DNA from: Solobacterium sp.
GTDB taxonomy: Bacteria; Bacillota_I; Bacilli_A; Erysipelotrichales; Erysipelotrichaceae
Assembly (NCBI GenBank): GCA_017536845.1
Contig: JAFWCP010000562.1
Coordinates: 1-10,798 of the forward strand
DNA: 10,798 nucleotides
Direction: 5' to 3'
Every line of letters starts with the position of its first letter. Position 1 is the first letter of the stretch. The translations under genes were made by a program, and so were the position numbers. The notes beneath the pieces are model-generated. The model was given only the letters and a program-made list of their open reading frames with translations. It had not been told where the DNA came from and did not search any database. Shown here one piece after another: positions 1 to 6,980 of the stretch.

Positions 1-251
1 ATGCCTACGGCGTCAGGATCAACGGCCAGGATGTCATTGTCGACCAGGTCAGCGGCGACGCGGAAATCGGCAGCCTGTTAAAGAACGGTGAAAACACTAT
101 TGAAATCACCGTTGCCACTTCCCTTCTCAACGCCCTGCTGAAAAACAACGAGAACATTCTCAATGACGAAGGCAGAGTTCTGGATGACAGGACACCGGCC
201 GGTTACGGCCTCTTCGAAACCGTCACCATCGACGGAAACCCGAACCGTTAA
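1..251 (+). CDS. C-terminal end of a probable large glycoside hydrolase (5' truncated by window)
   Basis: The frame is open from the first bases (codons start at position 3) to a TAA at 249-251, giving 82 residues with no internal start needed; the gene begins outside the window. The residues read VRINGQDV, then LLKNGENTIEITVATSLLNALL, then a GYGLFETVTI end. This pattern (a short 'V.NG..' strand, a 'L..GEN.IEI.V...L.N' strand pair, and a final 'YGLFGPV.I'-like strand) is typical of the C-terminal galactose-binding-like beta-sandwich of GH2-like and rhamnosidase-like glycoside hydrolases. The enzyme's substrate cannot be told from this fragment, since the catalytic domain is not visible. A U-tailed hairpin follows 11 bases after the stop, so this is the last gene of its transcript. 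The family assignment is inference from a short tail; that it is coding is much surer. Confidence 0.55.
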   Translation, partial: AYGVRINGQDVIVDQVSGDAEIGSLLKNGENTIEITVATSLLNALLKNNENILNDEGRVLDDRTPAGYGLFETVTIDGNPNR

Positions 252-261
252 TCCCACTCGC

Positions 262-290
262 AAAGAGGATTCACCAGGATCCTCTTTTTT
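262..290 (+). terminator. Rho-independent terminator of the glycoside hydrolase gene
   Basis: AAAGAGGAT at 262-270 pairs with ATCCTCTTT at 279-287 across an 8-base loop, and the 3' arm runs into a six-T tract (285-290). It sits 11 bases after the stop codon at 251. Confidence 0.85.
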
Positions 291-302
291 CTGTACCAAC
301 GT

Positions 303-327
303 AAAAGGCCGACGTCTAAGCCGGCCG
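303..327 (-). terminator. Weak minus-strand terminator below the HIRAN operon and remnant region
   Basis: GGCCG (307-311) pairs with CGGCC (322-326), extendable by one more pair past a mismatch. On the minus strand the hairpin is followed by TTTTAC (306-301). The stem is short and the loop about 10 bases, so it is weaker than the other terminators here. Its orientation fits the end of minus-strand transcription coming from the operon at 2159-689. Confidence 0.5.
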
Positions 328-358
328 CATTCGATCTGTCACAGAAGCATCATCTCTT

Positions 359-672
359 TTACGAGCCTGTTTCCATCCGGAAGATGTGATTTTTCTGCCC
401 ATTTCTGATTCGCATGAATGTATTCATCGTTCGGCGGGGCGCCAAGCCGGCTGAGAAACTCCCGGCAGAAAAATCGGTATATACCAGATCCATTTTCACC
501 CCGACCGTATCAAACGGGCCTTTGTTCCAGGATATGCATGAATATCCATCTGCATGCCTTCCACTTGATTCACATAAATCCGGTATACCGGCATTACGAA
601 AACAGCCGATCTTTCCATGCCGGTTCTGACAATTGCATGGGATACGGATGCATTCCGCCCTGGTATTCCTCC
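359..672 (-). pseudogene. Decayed coding sequence, possibly a glucose-6-phosphate dehydrogenase remnant
   Basis: No intact gene spans this stretch. Read on the minus strand, one frame is open from 672 to a TGA at 496 and contains VYRIYVNQVEGMQMDIHAY-PGT. A second frame picks up at about 523 with GPFDTVGVKMDLVYTDFS and runs to a TAA at 359. Joined by a frameshift near 515, these resemble the C-terminal strands of glucose-6-phosphate dehydrogenases ('RI.P.EG..L.I.AK.PGT' followed by 'V.MD..Y...F'). The expected next block (PEAYERLL) is not recognisable. A third frame (about 495-353) also looks protein-like but is unrecognised. The G6PD match is by eye from a few residues and may be wrong; the claim that this is broken coding sequence rather than plain spacer is itself moderate. 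Confidence 0.3.
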
Positions 673-688
673 TTATTGAGAAGACGGC

Positions 689-1075
689 TTAATCACTGAG
701 AAGGATTTCGATTTCCATGCTGAAGCGGGGGCCGGTATGACTGAGCTTTGTAATGCGGGCATGGACATTCCTGCCCCCGTCCAGAAGACGGGCAATGACC
801 TTGTTTTCATGGCGCGGCAGATACCCGGCCCGCCTGTCATCCGCACTCACCAGGAAGACAGCATCATGGTCATGGGGGTTTTCCGGTTCCCGCAGAAGCT
901 GCAGGGTGTCGCCGACATGCAGGTCGGCGAACAGTTCGATGATTCCCGGCACATGGGAAAGGCCGGCCGCATACGTTTCCATCAGCTGCAGGTCATGGCG
1001 ATAGGGCTGCAGGCTGCTGTCATTGTGGAGAAAGCGGATCAGCCCGGCCTGACCCGACTTGACAATCTCGTTCAT
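689..1075 (-). CDS. HIRAN-domain protein (third gene of HIRAN/J operon)
   Basis: 128 residues. The core matches a HIRAN domain, a small beta-rich module found in HLTF/Rad5 helicases (where it binds 3' DNA ends) and, in bacteria, as stand-alone proteins. Visible features are a 'VPGI.' entry, 'VGDTLQLLREPENPHDHDAVFL' (the 'L..EP.NPhD..A' signature) and 'RRAGYLPRHENKVIARLLDGG' (the GYLPR..N..IA signature). About 35 residues precede the domain and have no recognised match. Its ATG overlaps the TGA of the J-domain gene by four bases (1072-1075), implying translational coupling. There is no signal peptide or membrane segment, so it should be cytoplasmic. Nucleic-acid binding is known only for other HIRAN proteins and is inference here. 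Confidence 0.8.
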   Translation of the reverse strand: MNEIVKSGQAGLIRFLHNDSSLQPYRHDLQLMETYAAGLSHVPGIIELFADLHVGDTLQLLREPENPHDHDAVFLVSADDRRAGYLPRHENKVIARLLDGGRNVHARITKLSHTGPRFSMEIEILLSD

Positions 1076-1872
1076 GACAGCATCCTCCTGTGAAGCTCAT
1101 CAACAGTTGTCTGCAGTTCTCTGATGGCCGCGTCGTACAGTTCAATCCGAATCTTCAGGGAGTGCCTGTACTCTTCAATCCCGGCCGGATCCTCCAGCAT
1201 GTCCCTGAGCACATACGGAAAGCTGTTTCTGACCTTCTCGGCCCTGGCTCTGACGGTTTCCAGACAGGCATTCAGCCGTTCTCTTTCCGCTTCCAGCACG
1301 GCAAGCGAATCATTCTGCAAAGCCTTCCCGCCGGTATCGGCCAGGACGCTGAGAATGCGCATGGTGGAAAGGTCACCGTTTCGATAGGCTTCAACCGCCT
1401 GCTGAAACAGCTTCAGGTCGTTTTCCGTACCATCAGGATTGACATCCGGATGCAGTCTGCGGACAAGCTTACGGTAAAGCTTTCTGAGATCTTCCGCATC
1501 TTCCGGCTTCAGGGCAGGACAGCCGATTCTACAGAGGGCTTCCTGCATCTGTTCCTGCTTTTCCTGAAGCTTTGCCTGATAGGATGCAAACTCTTTGTCC
1601 AGCGTCTTTTCAAGCTGTTCCTCGCTGATGGTTTCCCGGCGGGCCAGGGCTGCCCGCATCAGTTCCAGCCTGCGCTTAAGACGGCGGTATTCGCACTCTT
1701 TCTGATACAGTGAATAATCAAGGTCGCCGATCTTTGTCATATACAGCGTCCGCAGATTGCGGCAGGTGATATGGACCAGATGGTCATAGGCATATACCTC
1801 TTCCGTCAGTTTCTGCTTCAGCGCTTCAATTTCCTGCTGTTTTTCTTTGATCTTTGGATGCTCGATGATCAT
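1072..1872 (-). CDS. J-domain coiled-coil protein (middle gene of HIRAN/J operon)
   Basis: 266 residues. The central part looks like a J domain: 'LRKLYRKLVRRLHPDVNPDG' contains helix II with its basic patch and the HPD motif (residues 141-143) that triggers Hsp70 (DnaK) ATPase in all J proteins, followed by a helix III equivalent 'LFQQAVEAYRNGD' at about 156-168. Flanking regions (roughly 5-115 and 190-266) are charged, Glu/Lys/Arg/Leu-rich and heptad-like, so long coiled coils are likely. There is no Gly/Phe region, zinc-finger or CTD of true DnaJ, so this is not the housekeeping cochaperone; it would direct DnaK to a specific client. It overlaps its neighbours by ATGA on both sides (1869-1872 and 1072-1075). 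The HIRAN proteins encoded on either side are natural candidates for partners, but that is inference. Confidence 0.8.
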   Translation of the reverse strand: MIIEHPKIKEKQQEIEALKQKLTEEVYAYDHLVHITCRNLRTLYMTKIGDLDYSLYQKECEYRRLKRRLELMRAALARRETISEEQLEKTLDKEFASYQAKLQEKQEQMQEALCRIGCPALKPEDAEDLRKLYRKLVRRLHPDVNPDGTENDLKLFQQAVEAYRNGDLSTMRILSVLADTGGKALQNDSLAVLEAERERLNACLETVRARAEKVRNSFPYVLRDMLEDPAGIEEYRHSLKIRIELYDAAIRELQTTVDELHRRMLS

Positions 1873-2159
1873 AAGAGAACCGCAATGGCGAATTCATCCG
1901 CCACAAAGCATACCCTGCACTCTGCTTCTTCTTCCATGCTGAGATAAATATATCCGGCGGAATGCGTGCCCCGGCATACCGAATGCCAGCAGTTGGCCAC
2001 ATAGCCGTACTTGCAGCGGTCATTGTATACAGCAATGGCCTCATCGTCATAGGGGTTGTCATGGTCTTTCTTCAAGGTCAGCTTCATGCCCGGCCGGAAG
2101 GCTTCGCTGCCGGCGTAATCGCTGATCCTGCTGATGGTGATATAAAGTTCCTTGTTCAT
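1869..2159 (-). CDS. Small HIRAN-domain protein (first gene of HIRAN/J operon)
   Basis: 96 residues from the ATG at 2159, chosen because AGGAGGT lies five to seven bases upstream; an in-frame ATG at 2222 would start inside a terminator hairpin and has no ribosome binding site. Almost the whole protein is a HIRAN-like domain: 'FRPGMKLTLKKDHDNPYDDEAIAVY' (G..L.L..D..NPYD.EAI.V) then 'YGYVANCWHSVCRGTHSAGYIY'. The 'GYVAN...(T/V).RGT.SAG' version is a distinct subtype from that of the 128-residue protein at 689-1075, so the two are not recent duplicates. Its TGA overlaps the ATG of the J-domain gene. The protein has no membrane segment. Its ligand is unknown; DNA-end binding is known only for eukaryotic HIRAN domains. 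Confidence 0.75.
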   Translation of the reverse strand: MNKELYITISRISDYAGSEAFRPGMKLTLKKDHDNPYDDEAIAVYNDRCKYGYVANCWHSVCRGTHSAGYIYLSMEEEAECRVCFVADEFAIAVLL

Positions 2160-2195
2160 ACTTACCTCCTGTTTACGCTGACAGTTTAACGAAAA

Positions 2196-2244
2196 GGCCC
2201 GGCAAAAAAACTGCCAGGCCAAAAAACCGGGTCGCCCCGGTTTT
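2196..2244 (-). terminator. Tandem terminator after glycerate kinase
   Basis: Two hairpins follow one another on the minus strand immediately after the glycerate kinase stop at 2248. The first pairs AACCGGG (2225-2231) with CCCGGTT (2236-2242), with T-runs beyond. The second pairs GGCCCGGCA (2196-2204) with TGCCAGGCC (2212-2220), with one mismatch, a T-rich loop and a TTTTCG tail. Together they fill most of the 88 bases between the kinase and the first HIRAN gene. Confidence 0.8.
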
Positions 2245-2247
2245 CAC

Positions 2248-3384
2248 TCATTTTAATTCCATTCCTGTCTTGACGAAGCGGAACATGCGCACAGCCCCTT
2301 CATAGTACAGCTGTTCGGCATTTTCCAGCGCTTCGGAAAGCGGCATCGGTGCGTTGACCGTTGTCATCAGGGAAGAAACGCCGCATCTGCAGATGTCAAG
2401 CGCACCTTTTCCCAGAGACCCGGACAGGCCCAGGACGGGAATGCCCCTGGCTTTTGAACGCATGCCGACACCCTGCATGACCTTGCCGAAGCAGCTCTGC
2501 CAGTCGGTCCTGCCTTCACCTGTCACCACCATCGTGACGCCTTCCAGACGATCGTCAAAATGGATCAGGTCAAGAACGGTATCAATGCCGGACTTCATGA
2601 CGCCCTGCAGATATACCTTCAATGCCGCACCCAGGCCGCCGGCCGCACCGGCGCCCTGCACCTTGTCACAGTCAATGCCGAAGGTCGCCTTGATGACATC
2701 GCGGTAGTTGCACATGCCTTCTTCCAGTTTCTTCTGCATGGCTTCATCCGCGCCTTTCTGACGGCCGAAGGTCCAGGTTGCCCCGTCCTTGCCGCAAAGA
2801 GGATTGGTGACATCGCACATGACGGTGATCTTTGTCTCCTGGATTCTTTCGTCCAGGCCGGAAACATCAATCTGACGGACATGGATCAGGTCCCTGCCGA
2901 AGCCTTCCAGTACTTCGCCGTATTCATCCAGGAAGCGGACACCAAGGGCACGGGCACAGCCCATGCCTCCGTCATTGGTGGCGGAGCCGCCGATGGCAAT
3001 GGAGATATTGCGGTAGCCTCTGTCCAGAGCATCCTTGATCAGCTCACCGGTGCCGTAGGTTGTCGTATTCATCGGGTTCCTGAGATGTTCCGGCACCATG
3101 GGCAGACCGGAAGCAGAAGCCATTTCAATGACCGCGCTGTCGCCGAAGACGCCGTAATATGCCCTGGCCTCTTCCATCAGAGGGCCGTGAACCGTCAGTT
3201 CCACCCGTTCGCCGTGTTCGGCCTGGATGACGGCATCCACCGTCCCTTCGCCGCCGTCGGCTACCGGGACGCTGTCGGTTTCACATTCACCGAAAACTTC
3301 TTCCGCCGCTTCCTTCAGCAGTTCGGCCGTCTTTTCACTGGACAGGGAACCTTTAAACGAATCTGACGCAAACAACAGTTTCAT
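2248..3384 (-). CDS. glxK: Glycerate kinase
   Basis: 378 residues, the usual length for the glycerate kinase family (GlxK/GarK type), cytoplasmic enzymes that phosphorylate D-glycerate with ATP, giving 2-phosphoglycerate in enterobacterial GarK and GlxK, and so feed it into glycolysis. Family blocks in order are ASDSFKGSLSS (6-16), PVADGGEGTVDA (40-51), IGGSATNDGGMG (131-142), DVTNPLCGKDGA (191-202), GAGAAGGLGAAL (244-255) and VTGEGRTDWQSCFGKV (287-302). It follows the GntP permease gene by six bases, and its GAGGTGA ribosome binding site overlaps the permease stop codon, so the two are one operon. The TGEGR.D block reads TDWQSCFGK where many relatives have LDxQTLxGK, within normal variation. 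The exact gene name among paralogues (glxK or garK) is not decided by the sequence. Confidence 0.93.
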   Translation of the reverse strand: MKLLFASDSFKGSLSSEKTAELLKEAAEEVFGECETDSVPVADGGEGTVDAVIQAEHGERVELTVHGPLMEEARAYYGVFGDSAVIEMASASGLPMVPEHLRNPMNTTTYGTGELIKDALDRGYRNISIAIGGSATNDGGMGCARALGVRFLDEYGEVLEGFGRDLIHVRQIDVSGLDERIQETKITVMCDVTNPLCGKDGATWTFGRQKGADEAMQKKLEEGMCNYRDVIKATFGIDCDKVQGAGAAGGLGAALKVYLQGVMKSGIDTVLDLIHFDDRLEGVTMVVTGEGRTDWQSCFGKVMQGVGMRSKARGIPVLGLSGSLGKGALDICRCGVSSLMTTVNAPMPLSEALENAEQLYYEGAVRMFRFVKTGMELK

Positions 3385-3390
3385 GACTGC

Positions 3391-4782
3391 TCACCTCAGG
3401 AAGAAGCTCAGCAGAGCAATTTCCAGGATAGCCGCAACGCCCATGACAAGGGTGTTCATGGTCTGCGTCTTGTAGCCCCTTTCCGGCGACATGGCGCCGA
3501 AGTTGGTCACCACCCAGAAATACGAGTCATTGGCATGGGAGACGGTCATGGCACCGGCACCGATGGCCATGCATACCAGGGCAACCTGCACCGGGGTTGT
3601 AAAGCCAAGCACCGGCAGCAGCGGGGCAACAATGCCGGCCGTTGTCGTTAAGGCAACGGTGGAAGAGCCCTGTGCCGACTTGAGGATAGCGGAAAGCAGG
3701 AACGGGAAGAAGATGCCCATTGCGGAAAGGACGGTCGCGTGTTCCTTGATGTAATTGACCATATCGGAAGCGGAGATGACCTTGCCCAGGACGCCGCCGG
3801 CCGCTGTGACAAACAGGATCGGGCCGACTGTCTTGAGGGTATCGTTGCAGATGTTGTAGAAGTCACCCATCTTGCCGGCGCCGGCCAGCTGGGCAACCGC
3901 AAAGGCGGTACCGACAGACAGGGCGATGATCGGCGTGCCGAAGAAGTTGATGACATCCGCGAAAACGCCGCCCAGCTTTGCCATGGTGACGATGGAGGAC
4001 AGCGCCATCAGGATGATCGGGACAATGATCGGCGCCAGGGAAGAGAAGCCGCTGGGCAGCTGGCCGTATTCGGCAACCAGCTGTTCGTATGTCTTGACGG
4101 TTTCGTCTGTGTTCAGATCATCATCCGCCTTGACGCGCCTGCCGATGAACTTGGCATACAGCAGGCCGGCTGCCAGCGGGAACAGAGAGCAGAGAACACC
4201 CAGTCCCATGACCATCAGCAGGTTGTCGCCGATGCCCAGGGTGGACGCCGCCGCAATCGGGCCCGGTGTCGGCGGAATAAAGACGTGGGAAATGTAAAGG
4301 CCGGAAGCCAGGCCGACCGACATGGCAACCGAGGACTCCCCGGTACGGCGGACAAGCGCCTTGCGGATCGGGTTCAGGATGACGAAGCCGGAGTCACAGA
4401 AGACGGGGATGGAAACAACCCAGCCCATCAGTTCCATGGCCAGGACCGGGTTCTTCTGGCCGACCAGGTGGATGACAATGTCCGCCAGCTTGAGCGCTGC
4501 CCCGGTGACTTCGAGGATGCTGCCGATGAGGGCGCCGAGAATGATGACGATGCCGATGCTTGAGAAGGTGCCGGAGAAACCGGCGCCGATGACATTGGCA
4601 AGGCCGCTGACCTTGGTGCCGTCGGCGAGCGTCTTATCGACGATCGGGATGCCGGCAAGGATGCCCAGCACGACACTTATCAGCATGATGGAAATAAACG
4701 GATGGATTTTGAACTTCGAGATCATGACAATCATGACCACGATGGCGACGATAAACGCCACAATCAAAGGAAAACCAGTCAT
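3391..4782 (-). CDS. GntP-family permease, probably for D-glycerate or another sugar acid
   Basis: 463 residues, about 12 hydrophobic segments, typical of the GntP gluconate:H+ symporter family in the cytoplasmic membrane. The N-terminus (MTGFPLIVAFIVAIVVMIVM, then SKFKIHPFISIMLISVVLGI) and the 'SHVFIPPTPGPIAAA' block (165-179) are family hallmarks; a hydrophilic loop (about 212-245) divides the two halves. A conserved 'SHANDSYFWVV' block lies near the C-terminus. The ATG at 4782 is preceded by GGAGGAG about ten bases upstream. The glycerate kinase six bases downstream suggests that the imported substrate is glycerate, but gluconate and other aldonates are transported by relatives, so the substrate is inference. 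No regulator or dehydrogenase for glycerate metabolism lies next to it in this window. Confidence 0.9.
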   Translation of the reverse strand: MTGFPLIVAFIVAIVVMIVMISKFKIHPFISIMLISVVLGILAGIPIVDKTLADGTKVSGLANVIGAGFSGTFSSIGIVIILGALIGSILEVTGAALKLADIVIHLVGQKNPVLAMELMGWVVSIPVFCDSGFVILNPIRKALVRRTGESSVAMSVGLASGLYISHVFIPPTPGPIAAASTLGIGDNLLMVMGLGVLCSLFPLAAGLLYAKFIGRRVKADDDLNTDETVKTYEQLVAEYGQLPSGFSSLAPIIVPIILMALSSIVTMAKLGGVFADVINFFGTPIIALSVGTAFAVAQLAGAGKMGDFYNICNDTLKTVGPILFVTAAGGVLGKVISASDMVNYIKEHATVLSAMGIFFPFLLSAILKSAQGSSTVALTTTAGIVAPLLPVLGFTTPVQVALVCMAIGAGAMTVSHANDSYFWVVTNFGAMSPERGYKTQTMNTLVMGVAAILEIALLSFFLR

Positions 4783-4817
4783 AAATGATAAACTCCTCCT
4801 GAATAACTAGTAGAATC

Positions 4818-4826
4818 ATTTTATCA
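4818..4826 (-). promoter_or_regulatory. Possible extended -10 promoter for the permease-kinase operon
   Basis: On the minus strand the bases read TGATAAAAT, an extended -10 (TGnTAAAAT), about 36 bases before the permease ATG. No convincing TTGACA-like -35 lies at the right spacing, so this rests on the -10 alone. Confidence 0.35.
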
Positions 4827-4885
4827 CGCGCAAAGGCCTTCGTCTGTTACAAAACCTGCATATTGTCACTGAGAAGCCCACCTGA

Positions 4886-5123
4886 ATTCTGGACATTGAC
4901 GGTCAGATACTGCGAAAGTACATTCAGATCAGAAGCAGCCATATGCCTGACACGAACACAATCGCACCCGAAGGAAAACGGCTGGTCATCAGCTGCTGTG
5001 AAAGAGGCGGCATTCACCAGATCCCGGCCTGCTTTGCAGCACTGCATCTCTGATTTTGAAGAACCGGCTGCAGAAGTCCTTCAGTACATCGGGCTGCCAG
5101 AAGGAAACAGGCCATTGCCATGA
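4886..5123 (+). pseudogene. Probable decayed gene fragment of unknown function
   Basis: The roughly 340 bases between the permease and the DUF554 terminator hold no intact gene. On the plus strand one frame is open from 4886 to a TGA at 5051 and reads like protein (LDIDGQILRKYIQI, then IAPEGKRLVISCCERGGIHQIP). A second frame continues over the same place and runs to a TGA at 5121-5123 with DFEEPAAEVLQYIGLPEGN. The two together could be the tail of one protein broken by a frameshift near 5045; the 'GKRLVIS' and 'VLQYIGL' strings recall the last strand and helix of flavodoxin-like oxidoreductases, but this is not enough to name a family. No ribosome binding site or start is visible. It could also be chance open frame in spacer DNA. 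Confidence 0.25.
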
Positions 5124-5141
5124 CTGTGCAGCCATTTTAAA

Positions 5142-5166
5142 AAGCCGCTTCGCCAAGGAGCGGCTT
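5142..5166 (-). terminator. Terminator of the DUF554 gene
   Basis: AAGCCGCT (5142-5149) pairs with AGCGGCTT (5159-5166); on the minus strand the stem is followed by TTTTTAAAA. It begins five bases beyond the DUF554 stop codon at 5171. Confidence 0.85.
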
Positions 5167-5170
5167 ATGA

Positions 5171-5872
5171 TTACCCAAGCAGCGGGATGATGAAAGCTGA
5201 CCAGAACCATGACAACGGCATGACCAGGATCATGGCCGGAATCATGTCAGCAGTTGGGAACTGCTTCAGCTGCAGAATCCGGAAACCTGTAGCCACCATG
5301 ATGAAGCCGCCGCAGGCCTTGAAATCATTGATCATATCCGGGGTTGTCAGCGGGAAAATCATACCCGCCAGGAAAAACAGCACCAGCATGATGACTGCCT
5401 GCGGGATGGCAATCAAGGACACCACCTTGCCAAGCGTGCAGGCAAAGATCAGGGCCGTGCAAATGTCCAGGATGCTTTTGGCGATCAGGATGCTGTGGTC
5501 GCCGTTCATGCCGGAAACAAGCGCCCCGTAGATCCCGGTGCCGCTGGCACAGAACAGCACGATTACCGTGACCAGCTTTGCGGAATTTTCGGCATCAGCG
5601 CCGATCATCCTCTGCGCCTTTACGGCCAGGCCGGTAATCCTTTCCCCCAGCCGCACAGCCAGGCCAAGCAGTGTCCCGGCAATCAGTGACAGGATGACGG
5701 CCGGCATGTTTTTCATCAGCACGATTCCGGCAATGCCCATCCCCATCGATGAGACGCCGAAGATCATATTCAGGTTTTCCTTCAGGCTTTCCGAAAGCCG
5801 GTCTTTGACCACCGACCCGATCAGGCCGCCGATGACGACAGCCAGCACATTGGCAATGATTCCTATGGGCAT
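5171..5872 (-). CDS. DUF554-family membrane protein
   Basis: 233 residues, almost wholly hydrophobic with about six or seven membrane segments, matching the length and pattern of the DUF554 family (YdfK-like). The N-terminus 'MPIGIIANVLAVVIGGLIGSV' followed by a short charged stretch (KDRLSESLKENLNMIFG) and 'GIAGIVLMKNMPAVILSLIAGTLLG' is characteristic, as is 'ASGTGIYGALVSGMNGDHSIL' in the middle. The family's function is not established. GGAGGA lies eight bases before the ATG. The gene is a single-gene unit with its own terminator at 5142-5166 and is divergent from the WYL regulator at 5981, so the 108-base gap between them must hold both promoters. Regulation by that neighbour is possible but not shown. 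Confidence 0.9.
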   Translation of the reverse strand: MPIGIIANVLAVVIGGLIGSVVKDRLSESLKENLNMIFGVSSMGMGIAGIVLMKNMPAVILSLIAGTLLGLAVRLGERITGLAVKAQRMIGADAENSAKLVTVIVLFCASGTGIYGALVSGMNGDHSILIAKSILDICTALIFACTLGKVVSLIAIPQAVIMLVLFFLAGMIFPLTTPDMINDFKACGGFIMVATGFRILQLKQFPTADMIPAMILVMPLSWFWSAFIIPLLG

Positions 5873-5980
5873 ACAAGTTTCCTCCGTTTTGATTGCTCAG
5901 TATTGTATCATGCCGACGGCAGCAATTTTAAGCGGTGAAACCGTCTTCTGGCATGGTAGAATGGAAATGAGGTGATTGCC

Positions 5981-6943
5981 ATGGCAGAAAAAAAGCACAG
6001 TGCCTTTGCCCTGCTGAACATCCTGCAGGAGCTGACGGACGAGAAACACATCCTCTCCGCCGGCCAGCTGATGAAGCTGCTCCACGAGAGGTACAACCTG
6101 AACATTGAACGACGTACGCTGTATTCCAACATTGATATCCTCCGCCAGGCCGGGTATGAAATCTCCGATTTCAACGACAACAGCAAAGGCTATTATCTGA
6201 TTTCCCGGCAGTTTGAAAAAGGCGAAGTGCTGCTGCTGTGCAATGCGATCCACGCTTCGCATTTCATCAACCAGAAGCAGTCCGACGACCTCATCAACAA
6301 GCTGCTTGCCACCCTGCCGATGACAGCCCGCAGGGAGTTCAAGGACTCCGTCTACCTGCCCAACCGGCTGAAGCAGGAATCGCCGATGCTGTTCTACAAC
6401 ATCGAAGTGATCTCCGAGGCCATCCGGGAAAGGAAGCAGCTCCGTTTCCTCTATACGCATTACGGGAAAAACGGAAAGCCGGCCGCAAAAAGAAAAGAGC
6501 CTTACATTGTCGAGCCCCGTTATATTGTCTATGCCGAAGGCAGGCCGTACCTGATTGTCACAAGCCATCATCCCGGCTTTGGCCATTACCGTATTGACCG
6601 CATCAAGGACCCTTTCGTCATGGAAGAGCCCGTCCGTCCCTTTCGCAAGGCCGATGAAACCGAAGCCTATAAATATGCGGAAAACAAGCTGTTCATGTTT
6701 GCCGGTGATGAAATCACGGTCACATACCGCTGCGAAGACAGGATCATGGATTCCCTGATCGACCTGCTCGGCAAGGATATCCGCCCGTTCTCCCAGGAAG
6801 ATGGCTTCTTCTACCTCAAGGTCAGCACCACCGAAAAAGGGGCATTGTTTCTCGCCCAGCAGTTCATCGACGCAATTGAAATCACCGAACCGGCTTCCCT
6901 GCGCGAGACGATGAAGGAAATCCTGAAGAAGCGCTACCAGTAA
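5981..6943 (+). CDS. WYL-domain transcriptional regulator
   Basis: 320 residues from the ATG at 5981, chosen because GAGGTGA lies five bases upstream; an in-frame GTG at 5972 falls inside that ribosome binding site and is less likely. Domains in order: an N-terminal helix-turn-helix (about 5-65, with 'ILSAGQLMKLLHERYNLNIE' and 'RRTLYSNIDILRQAGYEI'), a WYL domain (about 145-215, with the 'EPRYIVYAEGRPYLIV' strand pair, the signature reading PYL in place of WYL, and 'HYRIDRI'), and a C-terminal WCX-like extension (about 235-318). WYL domains sense ligands, in several cases nucleic acids or nucleotides, and in some phage-defence loci control expression. Here the neighbours are ordinary housekeeping-type genes, with DUF554 divergent, so no defence link is implied. 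Target and ligand are unknown. Confidence 0.9.
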   Translation: MAEKKHSAFALLNILQELTDEKHILSAGQLMKLLHERYNLNIERRTLYSNIDILRQAGYEISDFNDNSKGYYLISRQFEKGEVLLLCNAIHASHFINQKQSDDLINKLLATLPMTARREFKDSVYLPNRLKQESPMLFYNIEVISEAIRERKQLRFLYTHYGKNGKPAAKRKEPYIVEPRYIVYAEGRPYLIVTSHHPGFGHYRIDRIKDPFVMEEPVRPFRKADETEAYKYAENKLFMFAGDEITVTYRCEDRIMDSLIDLLGKDIRPFSQEDGFFYLKVSTTEKGALFLAQQFIDAIEITEPASLRETMKEILKKRYQ

Positions 6944-6949
6944 ACAGAG

Positions 6950-6973
6950 CACGCACGGCAATTGCCGTGCGTG
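6950..6973. terminator. Bidirectional palindromic terminator between convergent genes
   Basis: CACGCACGGC (6950-6959) and GCCGTGCGTG (6964-6973) pair perfectly across AATT. It sits between the WYL gene ending at 6943 and the convergent PH-domain gene whose stop is at 6981-6983, so it can serve both. T-tracts on either side are short (GTATTTGC on the plus strand; CTCTGTTTAC on the minus), so termination rests mainly on the very stable stem. Confidence 0.7.
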
Positions 6974-6980
6974 TATTTGC

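Noticed and set aside
2160..2222. Upstream start (ATG at 2222) for the first HIRAN gene, adding 21 residues
   Set aside because: That stretch overlaps the terminator hairpin and has no ribosome binding site, whereas AGGAGGT sits just before the ATG at 2159.
2560..3366. Plus-strand open frame of 268 codons opposite glycerate kinase
   Set aside because: It lies antisense to a gene with all family motifs intact and has no start signals.
3739..4563. Plus-strand open frame of 274 codons opposite the GntP permease
   Set aside because: The residues are extremely rich in Asp, Arg and Gln with no fold pattern, and the opposite strand encodes a conserved permease.
5981..6943. WYL regulator as part of a phage-defence locus
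   Set aside because: Neighbours are a DUF554 membrane protein, a PH-domain protein and a transporter operon; no defence effector genes are near it in this window.
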